64,000 bases of DNA from CAXBMB01 sp052078155 (GCA_052078155.1 JBQJBP010000001.1:558001-622000), one strand, 5' to 3'; shown: positions 44,728 through 53,691, counted from the stretch's first letter. A program made the numbers and translations. Notes: generated by a model not told the origin, from the sequence alone.

Positions 44728-45588
44728 ATGTCCTCTGTACCCCGTAACAGCCATGTGCCCGTTGGTGAACTTGCTTTCGGCAATGATCTGCCCTTTGTGC
44801 TGATTGCCGGACCCTGCCAGATTGAGAGCCGGGACCATGCCTTTGATATGGCAGGGGGTCTGCAGGAAATCTGCCGAACCCTGGACATTCCCTTCATCTA
44901 CAAATCTTCCTACGACAAGGCCAACCGCACGTCCTTGGCTGGCAAACGCGGGATTGGCCTGGATCAGGGCCTGCAGATCATGGCGGACATCAAGGCGGAA
45001 CTGGGATGTCCGGTTTTGAGCGATGTACACACGGCTGAGCAGTGCGCCCCCGTCGCGGAGGTGCTGGATGTGCTGCAGATCCCGGCATTCCTCTGCCGCC
45101 AGACTGACTTGCTGGTGGCAGCGGCGGAAACGGGCAGGGTGGTCAACGTCAAAAAGGGCCAGTTCCTCTCTCCCTGGGAAATGAAGAATGTGGCCGACAA
45201 GGTTGTTCAGTCCGGCAACAGCAAGGTTTTGCTGACCGATCGCGGAACCTCCTTTGGGTACAACACCCTGATTTCTGATATGCGGGGCCTGCCGATCATG
45301 GCCCACCAGACCGGGCTGCCGGTGATTATCGATGCCACGCACTCTGTGGCGCAGCCGGGCGGGCAGGGGACCAGTTCCGGTGGGAACAGAGAACATGCCC
45401 CCATCATCGCCCGGGCGGCCATGGCCGTGGGCGTTGCCGGTGTCTTCATTGAAACCCATCAGGAACCGGACCAGGCGCCCAGCGATGGACCCAACATGAT
45501 CCGTCTGGACAAAATGAAAGAGATCCTGACGGTCCTGAAAGCTCTGGATGAAGTCGCCAAGGCCGCCCCGGTTGTGCTGTCGGATTAA
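44728..45588 (+). CDS. kdsA: 3-deoxy-8-phosphooctulonate synthase (Kdo-8-P synthase)
   Basis: KdsA joins arabinose 5-phosphate and PEP to make Kdo 8-phosphate for the LPS inner core, complementing the lpx genes at 12544-16963. LIAGPCQIES (about residues 25-34), YKSSYDKANRTS, LCRQTDLL and DATHSVAQPGG are family motifs. The conserved GPC cysteine position, and the absence of an obvious extra metal-site cysteine in the N-terminal strand, do not let me assign the metal class securely. At 286 residues it is normal. Confidence 0.97.
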   Translation: MSSVPRNSHVPVGELAFGNDLPFVLIAGPCQIESRDHAFDMAGGLQEICRTLDIPFIYKSSYDKANRTSLAGKRGIGLDQGLQIMADIKAELGCPVLSDVHTAEQCAPVAEVLDVLQIPAFLCRQTDLLVAAAETGRVVNVKKGQFLSPWEMKNVADKVVQSGNSKVLLTDRGTSFGYNTLISDMRGLPIMAHQTGLPVIIDATHSVAQPGGQGTSSGGNREHAPIIARAAMAVGVAGVFIETHQEPDQAPSDGPNMIRLDKMKEILTVLKALDEVAKAAPVVLSD

Positions 45589-45850
45589 CAAAACTCCGGC
45601 ACCTTTGCCTGTGTCTTAGGGGCGAAGACGACCATTGGACCGGGCTGTGGCGACGGTAAAGGCTGACCGGGGTTTCTCTCCGCCTTTCCTTTGCCTGACC
45701 TGCGTCACAGGTTTCATAAAGCCGCTGCACATTGCCAGAAGCAGGGTGGACATGGTACCTCCACGCACATCTGATCAGCCTCTGCGCTGTGTCAGATTTT
45801 CCCGGGCGTTTTTCACGGCCTCACCCGGTCGTGTTAGCTGGCGCCCGTCT

Positions 45851-45987
45851 TAGAGCATGATCGGTTGGCTGGCGGCGTTTCGTGCTGGCAGCCAGTGTGT
45901 GAATTGTCCTCTAAAGCATTGAAAAGAGGCAAATTGATGCGTCAAGTGTGATCACCTTTTGATCCCACTTAAACCGATTTGACTCTC
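45851..45987 (+). repeat. Miniature inverted-repeat element, copy C
   Basis: This 137-bp copy starts TAGAGCATGATCGGTT and ends AACCGATTTGACTC. It has the CCTCT/AGAGG core (TGAAAAGAGGC) and a second hairpin with AAGTGTGATCA paired to TGATCCCACTT. It lies 75 bases upstream of eno in the 474-base kdsA-eno gap. The part before it (45589-45850) shows no gene or terminator that I can defend. Confidence 0.8.
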
Positions 45988-46062
45988 GGCCTAATCGCCT
46001 GGAGGCCCCGGTTGGCAATTACCGGAGAGGCACTTCAGGGCACCTGACCAAGGGACTACAAA

Positions 46063-47340
46063 ATGACCGCCATTGTTGATATTCGCGCCCGTGAGATCCT
46101 CGATTCTCGCGGCAATCCCACTGTTGAAGTGGACGTTGCTCTTGAAAGCGGCGCTTTTGGCCGTGCCGCCGTTCCTTCCGGTGCATCAACAGGGGTGCAT
46201 GAAGCCGTCGAGCTGCGCGATGGTGATGCCGCGCGCTATCTGGGCAAGGGTGTTCTGCAGGCCGTTGAATCTGTCAATGATGAGCTGTTTGACGCTCTTG
46301 AAGGTTTGGACGCCGAAGACCAGGTGCTGATTGATCAGGCCATGATCGACATTGACGGTACGCCGAACAAAGGCCGTCTGGGCGCCAATGCCATGCTGGG
46401 GGTCTCGCTGGCTGTGGCCAAAGCCGCTGCCGAAGACGCTGGTCTGCCGCTTTATCGCTACGTCGGCGGCGCCTACGCCCGCACGCTGCCTGTGCCGATG
46501 ATGAACATCATCAATGGCGGGGCGCATGCGGACAATCCCATCGATTTTCAGGAATTCATGGTGATGCCGGTCGGGGCCGGTTCCATTTCTGAAGGCATTC
46601 GGGTGGGTGCCGAGATCTTTCACAGCCTGAAAAGCCGTCTGAAAGCCGCCGGTCACAACACAAACGTGGGTGACGAGGGTGGCTTTGCCCCGGGCCTGCG
46701 TTCTGCCAAGGAAGCTCTGGATTTCATCTCCGAGTCCATCCAGGCAGCCGGGTTCAAGCCGGGCAGTGAAGTTTCCCTGGCGTTGGACTGTGCCGCTTCT
46801 GAGTTCTTCAAGGACGGTGCCTACGACCTGGAAGGTGAAGGGCGGAAACTGGATTCTGCTGGCATGGCCGGTTACCTGAAGGAACTGGTTGAGGCCTATC
46901 CCATTGTCTCCATTGAAGATGGCATGCAGGAAGACGACTGGGCTGGCTGGAAAACCCTCACCGATATGATCGGTGACAAATGCCAACTGGTAGGGGATGA
47001 CCTCTTCGTCACCAACCCGGCCCGCCTGTCAGATGGCATCAAACAGGGGGTTGCCAACTCCATCCTCATCAAGGTGAATCAGATCGGCACCCTGACGGAA
47101 ACGCTGGAAGCCGTGGAAATGGCCCACCACGCCAACTACACCGCTGTGATGTCACATCGCTCCGGCGAAACAGAAGACAACACCATTGCTGATCTGGCTG
47201 TGGCGACAAACTGCGGACAGATTAAGACCGGCTCTCTTTCCCGCTCTGACCGCATGGCCAAATACAACCAGTTGATCCGGATTGAAGAGGAACTGGGCAC
47301 TGCTGCCCGCTATGGGAACGGCACCTTGAACCGTGACTGA
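46063..47340 (+). CDS. eno: Enolase
   Basis: Enolase converts 2-phosphoglycerate to PEP and, in proteobacteria, can join the RNA degradosome. Motifs are AREILDSRGNPTVEV (about residues 8-22), GASTG, the metal-binding ALDCAASEF and SIEDGMQEDDW, LIKVNQIGT with the catalytic lysine, and SHRSGETED. At 425 residues it is full length. GGGACTACAAA precedes the ATG, a poor ribosome-binding site for a highly expressed gene. eno-ftsB-pdhA is a classical alphaproteobacterial order. Confidence 0.98.
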   Translation: MTAIVDIRAREILDSRGNPTVEVDVALESGAFGRAAVPSGASTGVHEAVELRDGDAARYLGKGVLQAVESVNDELFDALEGLDAEDQVLIDQAMIDIDGTPNKGRLGANAMLGVSLAVAKAAAEDAGLPLYRYVGGAYARTLPVPMMNIINGGAHADNPIDFQEFMVMPVGAGSISEGIRVGAEIFHSLKSRLKAAGHNTNVGDEGGFAPGLRSAKEALDFISESIQAAGFKPGSEVSLALDCAASEFFKDGAYDLEGEGRKLDSAGMAGYLKELVEAYPIVSIEDGMQEDDWAGWKTLTDMIGDKCQLVGDDLFVTNPARLSDGIKQGVANSILIKVNQIGTLTETLEAVEMAHHANYTAVMSHRSGETEDNTIADLAVATNCGQIKTGSLSRSDRMAKYNQLIRIEEELGTAARYGNGTLNRD

Positions 47341-47367
47341 ATGATCATTTTCTGATCAAAAGAAGGG

Positions 47368-47401
47368 AAGGGGCCGCTTGCCAGAGCGGCCCTTTCTTTT
47401 T
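47368..47401 (+). terminator. Rho-independent terminator after eno
   Basis: GGGCCGCT (47371-47378) pairs with AGCGGCCC (47385-47392), extended by AAG and TTT to an 11-bp stem with one wobble, followed by TTTCTTTTTG. Confidence 0.88.
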
Positions 47402-47524
47402 GAGCTCAACAAAGCTGCCGACGAAACTGCCGGAGCCTCTTTGGGTTTGTCGGGGCGGGGCCTTGGTCTGGCAGAGGGTTTTTCCTCTTTTGAAGCGTTG
47501 GTGCTGCTGCGGGTATTTTGTCGG

Positions 47525-47587
47525 GAACGGGGCCCCGTTCTGGTTTGGTGAATCAAAAGAGAACCAAAAAGAGAACAAAAAACGAAC
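47525..47587. promoter_or_regulatory. Palindrome and GAAC repeats upstream of ftsB
   Basis: GAACGGGGCCCCGTTC (47525-47540) is a perfect 16-bp palindrome. Shortly after, GAAC occurs three times (47561, 47573 and 47584); the last two are spaced GAAC-N7-GAAC, the alphaproteobacterial LexA box read on the minus strand. This lies 91 bases before ftsB, in a 337-base gap that otherwise holds the eno terminator. A match this short is expected about twice by chance in 64 kb, so functional status is weak. Confidence 0.3.
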
Positions 47588-47677
47588 TGTGAGTCAAAAG
47601 GGTCACAGGTTGGAAGCCATTGGAATCAAATGATTTTTTCCTTTGACCTCCGAGTCGCAAAGTGATTCTCTTGGGGC

Positions 47678-48004
47678 ATGGCACTTCACGACGAAATACG
47701 CAGACGCGCTCGGGTCGTCATCCCTCAGGTCCTCGGAGCCTGTATGGTGGCTTATTTTGCCTACCACACGGTCCAGGGGGAGCGGGGGTTTCTGGCCTAT
47801 CTTCACCTGAGCCAGGAACTGCAGCAGGCTGAAGCGATTCAGTCTGATCTGGCCCAGGAGCGCCAGGTTATGGAGCGTCGTGTGGCTTTGCTCGGTTCGC
47901 AAAATCTTGATCCTGATCTGCTGGATGAGCGGGCGCGTGAGTTGTTAAACTACGGTCAAAAGGGGGATCTGTTGATTTTCCTTCCAGAGAACTTGCAGCG
48001 TTAA
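47678..48004 (+). CDS. ftsB: FtsB/DivIC-type septum formation initiator
   Basis: FtsB is a small bitopic divisome protein that forms a coiled coil with FtsL. The 108-residue protein has one membrane segment (about residues 15-32, VIPQVLGACMVAYFAY). A heptad-rich coiled coil follows (LSQELQQAEAIQSDLAQERQ, about 44-63). The C-terminal LDPDLLDERARELLNYGQKGD is conserved in the alphaproteobacterial family. Its place between eno and pdhA supports the call. Confidence 0.92.
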   Translation: MALHDEIRRRARVVIPQVLGACMVAYFAYHTVQGERGFLAYLHLSQELQQAEAIQSDLAQERQVMERRVALLGSQNLDPDLLDERARELLNYGQKGDLLIFLPENLQR

Positions 48005-48020
48005 AACACGTCGTTTTCAT

Positions 48021-48109
48021 AATTAACTTAAAACAAGTTAATTGTAATAATATTGAACAATTTCAATATTTTAATCACTGTTGAGATTTCATTAAAACTT
48101 CCTTATGCT
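48021..48109 (+). promoter_or_regulatory. pdhA promoter with two upstream AT-rich palindromes
   Basis: TTGAGA (48081-48086) and TATGCT (48104-48109), spaced by 17 bases, form a good sigma70 promoter. Upstream are two perfect inverted repeats: AATTAACTT-AAAAC-AAGTTAATT (48021-48043) and AATATTGAA-CAAT-TTCAATATT (48049-48070). The stretch is much more AT-rich than the rest of the window. The palindromes look like operator sites for a pyruvate dehydrogenase regulator; which one is unknown. Confidence 0.6.
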
Positions 48110-48165
48110 CCTCCCAATCAAAGGGCGGCTGTGTGATGCCGTGACTCAGATCAGAGGAGGATGGC

Positions 48166-49248
48166 ATGGCCAGCCGAACCACCGGTGCCGCGCGCAGCGC
48201 GGGAAAGAAAACAACCGGCAAAGCCGCACCCAGAAAAACAGCCGTTAAACGTCAGGCAGACCTCGCCAAGGGTATCAGCAAGGAAGAATTGCTGGGCTAC
48301 TATGAGGAAATGCTGCTGATCCGGCGTTTTGAAGAAAAAGCCGGGCAGATGTACGGCATGGGCCTGATCGGTGGTTTTTGTCACCTCTATATCGGCCAGG
48401 AAGCTGTCGTGACTGGCCTGCAGGCAGCCATGACGGAAGATGACGGCGTGGTGACCTCCTACCGGGATCACGGTCATATGCTGGCCATCGGCATGGACGC
48501 CAAAGGTGTGATGGCTGAACTGACCGGGCGTGAAGGCGGCTACTCCAAGGGCAAGGGCGGCTCCATGCACATGTTCAGCCGGGAGAAGAAGTTCTTTGGC
48601 GGACACGGCATCGTTGGCGCGCAGGTGCCCATCGGCACCGGCATTGCCTTTGCCATGAAGTACAACAATGAACCTGGTGTTTGCCTGGCCTACATGGGCG
48701 ACGGCGCTTTGAACCAGGGGCAGGTCTATGAATCCTTCAACATGGCTGCGCTGTGGGACATTCCCGTCATCTATGTGATTGAAAACAATCGCTATGGCAT
48801 GGGCACGGCGACCGAGCGCTCTTCCGCCAAATCCACTGAGCTCTATCACCGCGGTCAGGCTTATGGCATTCCGGGCCTACAGGTCGACGGCATGGACGTC
48901 TTGGCCATGAAACAGGCCGGCGACAAAGCTCTGGCCCATGTGCGGGCCGGAAAGGGCCCTTACATCATCGAGGCCCAGACCTATCGCTATCGCGGCCACT
49001 CCATGTCTGACCCCGCCAAGTACCGCACCAAAGAAGAAGTGCAGAAGATGCGGACGGAACACGACCCCATTGAACGTCTGCGGCATCTGCTGCTGGACGA
49101 AAAGAAGATGGTGGAAGAGGCCGAGCTGAAGGAAATTGACAAGAAGATCAAGCAGATCGTCACAGAAGCTGCTGATTTTGCTCAGTCTTCACCGGAACCC
49201 GACCCCAGCGAACTCTGGACGGATGTCTACACCGAGGCAGCGGAGTAA
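48166..49248 (+). CDS. pdhA: Pyruvate dehydrogenase E1 component, alpha subunit
   Basis: With PdhB this forms the heterotetrameric E1 that decarboxylates pyruvate on thiamine diphosphate. The ThDP motif GDGALNQG to IENN (about residues 178-206) and the phosphorylation-loop-like YRYRGHSMSDP are intact. The first 30 residues are a Lys/Ala/Thr-rich tail unlike the core and are typical of alphaproteobacterial PdhA. GAGGAGG lies 5 bases before the ATG. It is the first gene of pdhABC-lpd-lipA. Confidence 0.97.
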   Translation: MASRTTGAARSAGKKTTGKAAPRKTAVKRQADLAKGISKEELLGYYEEMLLIRRFEEKAGQMYGMGLIGGFCHLYIGQEAVVTGLQAAMTEDDGVVTSYRDHGHMLAIGMDAKGVMAELTGREGGYSKGKGGSMHMFSREKKFFGGHGIVGAQVPIGTGIAFAMKYNNEPGVCLAYMGDGALNQGQVYESFNMAALWDIPVIYVIENNRYGMGTATERSSAKSTELYHRGQAYGIPGLQVDGMDVLAMKQAGDKALAHVRAGKGPYIIEAQTYRYRGHSMSDPAKYRTKEEVQKMRTEHDPIERLRHLLLDEKKMVEEAELKEIDKKIKQIVTEAADFAQSSPEPDPSELWTDVYTEAAE

Positions 49249-49269
49249 CGCTGACCTGCCAGCCTGAGA

Positions 49270-49293
49270 GGTGCCTTCTCGATTGAAGGCGCC
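49270..49293 (+). promoter_or_regulatory. Intercistronic hairpin pdhA-pdhB
   Basis: GGTGCCTTC pairs with GAAGGCGCC (9 bp with one wobble) around TCGATT, 22 bases after pdhA. It may protect or process the polycistronic mRNA. There is no U-run, so termination is unlikely. Confidence 0.4.
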
Positions 49294-49374
49294 CGCGCTG
49301 CAGGTCATCACCTGCCAGTGCTTCCATGATTTTCAGGGGTGCGCAATCCGCAGCCCGAACCTGGGGAGGAACCC

Positions 49375-50751
49375 ATGCCAATTGAAATTCTGATGCCAGC
49401 CCTGTCGCCCACCATGACAGAAGGCACGCTGGCCAAATGGACCGTAAAAGAAGGCGACAGTGTTGCTGCCGGTGATGTGATTGCCGAAATCGAAACCGAT
49501 AAAGCCACCATGGAGGTTGAAGCTGTTGACGAAGGCGTCATCGGTAAAATCCTGGTACCGGCGGAAACGGCGGATGTATCCGTCAACACCGTGATTGCAT
49601 TGATCCTGGAAGAGGGGGAAGACGCAGCTGCTCTCGACGCCGCTCCGGCTCCGGCCGCTGCTGCAGCACCGGCACCGGCAGAAACGGCGGCCCCGGCGGC
49701 AGCTGTTGTGGCCAGCACACCAGCACAGGCAGCCCCGGCACCGGCAGCTGAACCGGAATGGACCGGTGAAACAAAAACCCAGACCGTGCGTGAAGCGCTG
49801 CGCGATGCCATGGCTGAGGAAATGCGGGCCGATGAAAAGGTCTTCCTGATGGGCGAAGAAGTCGCCGAATACCAGGGGGCTTACAAAGTCAGCCAGAACC
49901 TGTTGGAAGAGTTCGGGGCCAAGCGGGTGATTGATACGCCGATCACCGAGCATGGTTTTACCGGTCTGGGCGTCGGGGCGGCCATGTATGGTCTGCGCCC
50001 CATTGTCGAGTTCATGACCTTCAACTTTGCCATGCAGGCCATTGACCACATTCTCAACTCTGCCGCCAAGACGCTCTACATGTCAGGCGGTCAGATCCAC
50101 AACCCTATTGTCTTCCGTGGTGCCAACGGCGCAGCCTCCCGTGTGGCGGCTCAGCACTCCCAGTGTTACGCCAGCTGGTACGCCCACATTCCCGGGTTGA
50201 AAGTGGTCTCTCCCTGGTCAGCTGCCGACGCCAAAGGCCTGCTGAAATCCGCCATTCGCGATCCGAACCCGGTGGTTTTCCTGGAAAATGAAATTCTCTA
50301 CGGCCAGTCTTTTGAGGTGCCGGTCAGCGACGACTGGACCGTGCCCATCGGCAAGGCAAAGGTGGTGCGCCCGGGCAATGACGTGACCCTTGTTGCCCAC
50401 TCCATCATGGTTGGAAAGTGCCTGGAAGCCGCAGAAAAACTGGCTGCTGACGGCATTGATGCGGAAGTTATCGATCTGCGCTCCATCCGGCCTCTGGATG
50501 CAGCCACCATCATGGCATCGGTTCAGAAAACCAATCGCATTGTGACGGTGGAAGAGGGCTGGGCAACCTGTGGTGTCGGCTCTGAAGTGGCTGCCCTGGT
50601 CATGGAGCAGGCCTTTGACTGGCTGGACGCTCCGGTCAAGCGTGTGGCCGGTGCGGATGTGCCCATGCCTTACGCCAAAAATCTGGAAGAGCTGGCCTTG
50701 CCACAGGCTGACCATGTGGTCGCTGCGGCCAAAGAGGTTTGTTACCGCTAA
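49375..50751 (+). CDS. pdhB: Pyruvate dehydrogenase E1 component, beta subunit with N-terminal lipoyl domain
   Basis: The C-terminal 325 residues are the E1 beta transketolase-like module (GEEVAEYQGAYKVSQ, TPITEHGFTGLGVGAA). The first 80 residues are a lipoyl domain with the modified lysine in ETDKATME (about residue 42). An Ala/Pro-rich flexible linker of about 50 residues joins them. This extra lipoyl domain on E1 beta is known from alphaproteobacteria such as rhizobia and Zymomonas. GGGGAGGA precedes the ATG at 49375; the frame's earlier GTG at 49339 lacks support. The total is 458 residues. Confidence 0.97.
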   Translation: MPIEILMPALSPTMTEGTLAKWTVKEGDSVAAGDVIAEIETDKATMEVEAVDEGVIGKILVPAETADVSVNTVIALILEEGEDAAALDAAPAPAAAAAPAPAETAAPAAAVVASTPAQAAPAPAAEPEWTGETKTQTVREALRDAMAEEMRADEKVFLMGEEVAEYQGAYKVSQNLLEEFGAKRVIDTPITEHGFTGLGVGAAMYGLRPIVEFMTFNFAMQAIDHILNSAAKTLYMSGGQIHNPIVFRGANGAASRVAAQHSQCYASWYAHIPGLKVVSPWSAADAKGLLKSAIRDPNPVVFLENEILYGQSFEVPVSDDWTVPIGKAKVVRPGNDVTLVAHSIMVGKCLEAAEKLAADGIDAEVIDLRSIRPLDAATIMASVQKTNRIVTVEEGWATCGVGSEVAALVMEQAFDWLDAPVKRVAGADVPMPYAKNLEELALPQADHVVAAAKEVCYR

Positions 50752-50800
50752 CCCCAATGGGAAGAGCCCAAGGGCAGAACCTTTGGGGGAGGAGTAGGAC

Positions 50801-52168
50801 ATGACTGTTGAAATCCTGATGCCAGCCCTGTCGCCGACCATGACAGAAGGAAAACTGGCAACCTGGAACGTGAAGGAAGGCGATAGCGTTTCTGCCGGTG
50901 ACGTGATTGCCGAAATCGAAACCGATAAAGCCACCATGGAAGTAGAAGCCGTGGATGAAGGGGTGATCGGGAAAATCCTGGTGCCCGCTGACACGGATAA
51001 TGTGGCCGTGAACACTGTGATTGCGGTTCTGCTGGAAGAAGGCGAAGACGCCTCAGCTCTGGAAGGAGCAGGTGCTGCGGCACCGGCCCCAAGTGCCGCG
51101 CCGAGTGCCGCGCCGAGTGCAAGCCCCGCCCCGGCGGCAACGGCTGCCAAAGAAGGTGCCCCTGTTGCGGCGGCTGCGCCCGCGCCAACACCAGCAGCCC
51201 CGGCTGCGCCTGTCAGCGACCAGGGAACCCGTGTCTTTGCCAGCCCACTGGCCCGCCGTCTGGCGCAGCAGGCCAATCTGGATATCGCAGCTATTGCCGG
51301 AACCGGGCCTCACGGCCGGGTGGTGAAAGCCGATGTGGAAGCCGCTCAGGCTGCCGGAACGGCCCAGGCAACGGCACCTGCCGCTGAAGCCGCAGCTCCG
51401 GCTGCTGCTGCACCGGCTCCGGCCGCCGCGCCGGCCAAATCCGGCCCCGGTGCCCGCGAAATGGCCGACATGCTGGGCATGGACTATGAGCTGGAACCCC
51501 TCAGTTCCATGCGCAAGGTCATCGCCAAGCGCCTGACAGAATCCAAACAGACTGTGCCGCACTTCTATCTGACGGTGGATTGCGAACTGGATGACCTGCT
51601 GAAAACCCGCAAGGAACTGAATGCCAAGGGTGAAAAGGCCGGATACAAGCTGTCGGTCAACGACTTCATTATCCGCGCGGTGGCTCTGGCTCTGAAAGCC
51701 GTGCCAGCAGCCAATGCCTCTTACGACGATGAAGGCATGCTGTTCTACAAACATGCCGATGTGTCTGTGGCGGTTGCTACCCCGACTGGGTTGATCACAC
51801 CGATCATCAAGGCCGCAGAAGGCAAGGGGCTGGCTATCATTTCAGAAGAAATGAAAGACCTGGCAACCCGGGCCCGCGATGGCAAGCTCAAGCCTGAGGA
51901 GTACCAGGGCGGGACCTTCTCCATCTCCAATCTGGGCATGTTTGGCATCAAGCAGTTTGATGCGGTGATCAATCCGCCTCAGGGCTGCATTCTGGCTGTC
52001 GGTGCCGGTGAACAGCGCCCCGTTGTGAAAGACGGTGCTCTGGCTGTCGCCACGGTGATGAGCTGTACCCTGTCTGTCGACCACCGGGTGGTAGACGGGG
52101 CCGTGGGGGCGCAGTTCCTGGCTGCCTTTAAGAAGTTCATCGAAGACCCGCTCACCATGTTGCTGTAA
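50801..52168 (+). CDS. pdhC: Pyruvate dehydrogenase E2 (dihydrolipoamide acetyltransferase)
   Basis: E2 is the core of the complex. From the N-terminus there are one lipoyl domain (ETDKATME, about residue 42), an Ala/Pro linker, and a peripheral subunit-binding domain (ASPLARRLAQQANLD, about 147-161). A second Ala/Pro linker and the catalytic domain follow, with its active site in SVDHRVVDGAVGAQF near the C-terminus. The length is 455. The lipoyl-coding DNA is almost the same as in pdhB, including 38 identical bases (50903-50940 against 49477-49514). Confidence 0.97.
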   Translation: MTVEILMPALSPTMTEGKLATWNVKEGDSVSAGDVIAEIETDKATMEVEAVDEGVIGKILVPADTDNVAVNTVIAVLLEEGEDASALEGAGAAAPAPSAAPSAAPSASPAPAATAAKEGAPVAAAAPAPTPAAPAAPVSDQGTRVFASPLARRLAQQANLDIAAIAGTGPHGRVVKADVEAAQAAGTAQATAPAAEAAAPAAAAPAPAAAPAKSGPGAREMADMLGMDYELEPLSSMRKVIAKRLTESKQTVPHFYLTVDCELDDLLKTRKELNAKGEKAGYKLSVNDFIIRAVALALKAVPAANASYDDEGMLFYKHADVSVAVATPTGLITPIIKAAEGKGLAIISEEMKDLATRARDGKLKPEEYQGGTFSISNLGMFGIKQFDAVINPPQGCILAVGAGEQRPVVKDGALAVATVMSCTLSVDHRVVDGAVGAQFLAAFKKFIEDPLTMLL

Positions 52169-52176
52169 GGCCGCTG

Positions 52177-52203
52177 GGCGCAGCCGTCTGCAATGGCTGC
52201 GCC
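52177..52203 (+). promoter_or_regulatory. Intercistronic hairpin pdhC-lpd
   Basis: GGCGCAGCC (52177-52185) pairs perfectly with GGCTGCGCC (52195-52203) over 9 bp. It is followed by CTCGGGACTTTCG, not a clean U-run, so it may be a partial terminator lowering lpd expression or a 3' stability element. Confidence 0.5.
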
Positions 52204-52293
52204 TCGGGACTTTCGATGCGCAGAGCGTGACAGTTGTATCTTGGGGGTAACCCCTGTTGATCCGGTGGCTGTGCCCCGGTAGGAGAAAATCTG

Positions 52294-53691
52294 ATGGCAG
52301 ACAGTCAGTTCGATGTGATTGTGGTTGGGGCAGGTCCCGGGGGCTATGTGACGGCCATTCGCGGCGCCCAGCTGGGTCTGAAAGTGGCGGTCGTGGAAAA
52401 ACAGCACCTGGGCGGCATCTGCCTCAACTGGGGCTGCATTCCAACCAAAGCGCTGCTTCGGTCCGCCGAAGTTCTGCACAACATGAAAAACGCAGCCGCT
52501 TATGGGCTGAAAGTGGAAAAAGCGGATTTTGACCTGCAGGCCGTGGTCAAACGGTCCCGACAGATTTCCAAGCAGCTGAACAGCGGCGTGGGGCATTTGC
52601 TGAAAAAGAACAAGGTCACGGTGATTGACGGGGAAGCCAAACTGACCGCTCCCGGTGCACTGTCCGTGACAAAAGATGGCAAATCCTCAAGCTATCAGGC
52701 CAAACACATCATTTTGGCAACAGGGGCTCGACCGCGCTCTCTGCCGGGGATCGATCCGGACAAAAAGCTGATCTGGACCTACTTCGACGCCCTTGTGCCC
52801 GAAGACCTGCCCAAGAAAATGCTGGTCATCGGATCCGGTGCCATCGGCATTGAATTTGCCAGCTTCTACAACACCCTCGGATCGGACGTGACGGTCGTTG
52901 AAGTCATGGACCGGGTCATGCCGGTGGAAGACGCGGAAATCTCCAAATTGGCGCAAAAGCAGCTGGAAAAGCAGGGCATGAAAATCCTGACCGGCTCCAA
53001 GGTGCTGTCGGCCAAGAAGGGCGCTAATTCGGTGACCTGCGAAATTGAAGACGCCAAGGGACAGAAAAGCTCTGTCACCGTTGACCGGGTGATTTCAGCC
53101 GTGGGTGTTCAGGGCAATATCGAAAACCTGGGCCTGGAAACTCTGGGCGTGAAAACGGACCGGGGCTGTGTGATCGTTGATGGTTTTGGCCGCAGCAATG
53201 TGCCGGGCGTCTATGCCATCGGGGACGTGGCCGGACCGCCTATGCTGGCTCATAAGGCCGAACATGAAGGGGTGGTCTGCATTGAAAAGATCGCCGGTCA
53301 GGATGTTCATCCCTTTGACAAGTCCATGATCCCGGGCTGCACCTACTGCCATCCTCAGGTGGCATCGGTCGGCCTGACCGAAGAAAAAGCCAAAGCCGCC
53401 GGACATGATATCAAAGTTGGGCGCTTCCCCTTCATCGGCAATGGCAAGGCCATTGCTCTTGGGGAACCCGAAGGTCTGGTCAAAACCATCTTTGATGCCA
53501 AAACCGGACAGTTGCTTGGGGCTCACATGGTTGGTGCGGAAGTAACGGAACTGATTCAGGGCTTTGTTGTCGCCATGAATCTGGAAACGACGGAGGAAGA
53601 ACTGATGCATACAGTCTTCCCCCATCCGACACTTTCGGAAATGATGCATGAGTCTGTACTGGACGCCTACGGTCGGGTGATCCATATGTAG
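52294..53691 (+). CDS. lpd: Dihydrolipoyl dehydrogenase (E3)
   Basis: Lpd reoxidises the dihydrolipoyl arm and passes electrons to NAD. FAD-binding GAGPGGYV is near residue 12, and the redox disulfide is in GGICLNWGCIPTKA (about residues 40-53). The NAD site GSGAIGIEFASFYNTLG follows. The C-terminal HPTLSE contains the active-site histidine. At 465 residues it is full length. It is the E3 dedicated to pyruvate dehydrogenase by its position after pdhC. Confidence 0.97.
   Translation: MADSQFDVIVVGAGPGGYVTAIRGAQLGLKVAVVEKQHLGGICLNWGCIPTKALLRSAEVLHNMKNAAAYGLKVEKADFDLQAVVKRSRQISKQLNSGVGHLLKKNKVTVIDGEAKLTAPGALSVTKDGKSSSYQAKHIILATGARPRSLPGIDPDKKLIWTYFDALVPEDLPKKMLVIGSGAIGIEFASFYNTLGSDVTVVEVMDRVMPVEDAEISKLAQKQLEKQGMKILTGSKVLSAKKGANSVTCEIEDAKGQKSSVTVDRVISAVGVQGNIENLGLETLGVKTDRGCVIVDGFGRSNVPGVYAIGDVAGPPMLAHKAEHEGVVCIEKIAGQDVHPFDKSMIPGCTYCHPQVASVGLTEEKAKAAGHDIKVGRFPFIGNGKAIALGEPEGLVKTIFDAKTGQLLGAHMVGAEVTELIQGFVVAMNLETTEEELMHTVFPHPTLSEMMHESVLDAYGRVIHM

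Noticed and set aside
44326..45591. A 421-codon open frame antisense to kdsA
   Set aside because: It mirrors kdsA codons on the opposite strand; long antisense frames are expected from the codon bias, and kdsA itself is unmistakable.
50218..51276. A 352-codon minus-strand frame across pdhB and pdhC, very Ala/Gly/Ser-rich
   Set aside because: It is the complement of the Ala/Pro linkers and lipoyl repeats of pdhB and pdhC.
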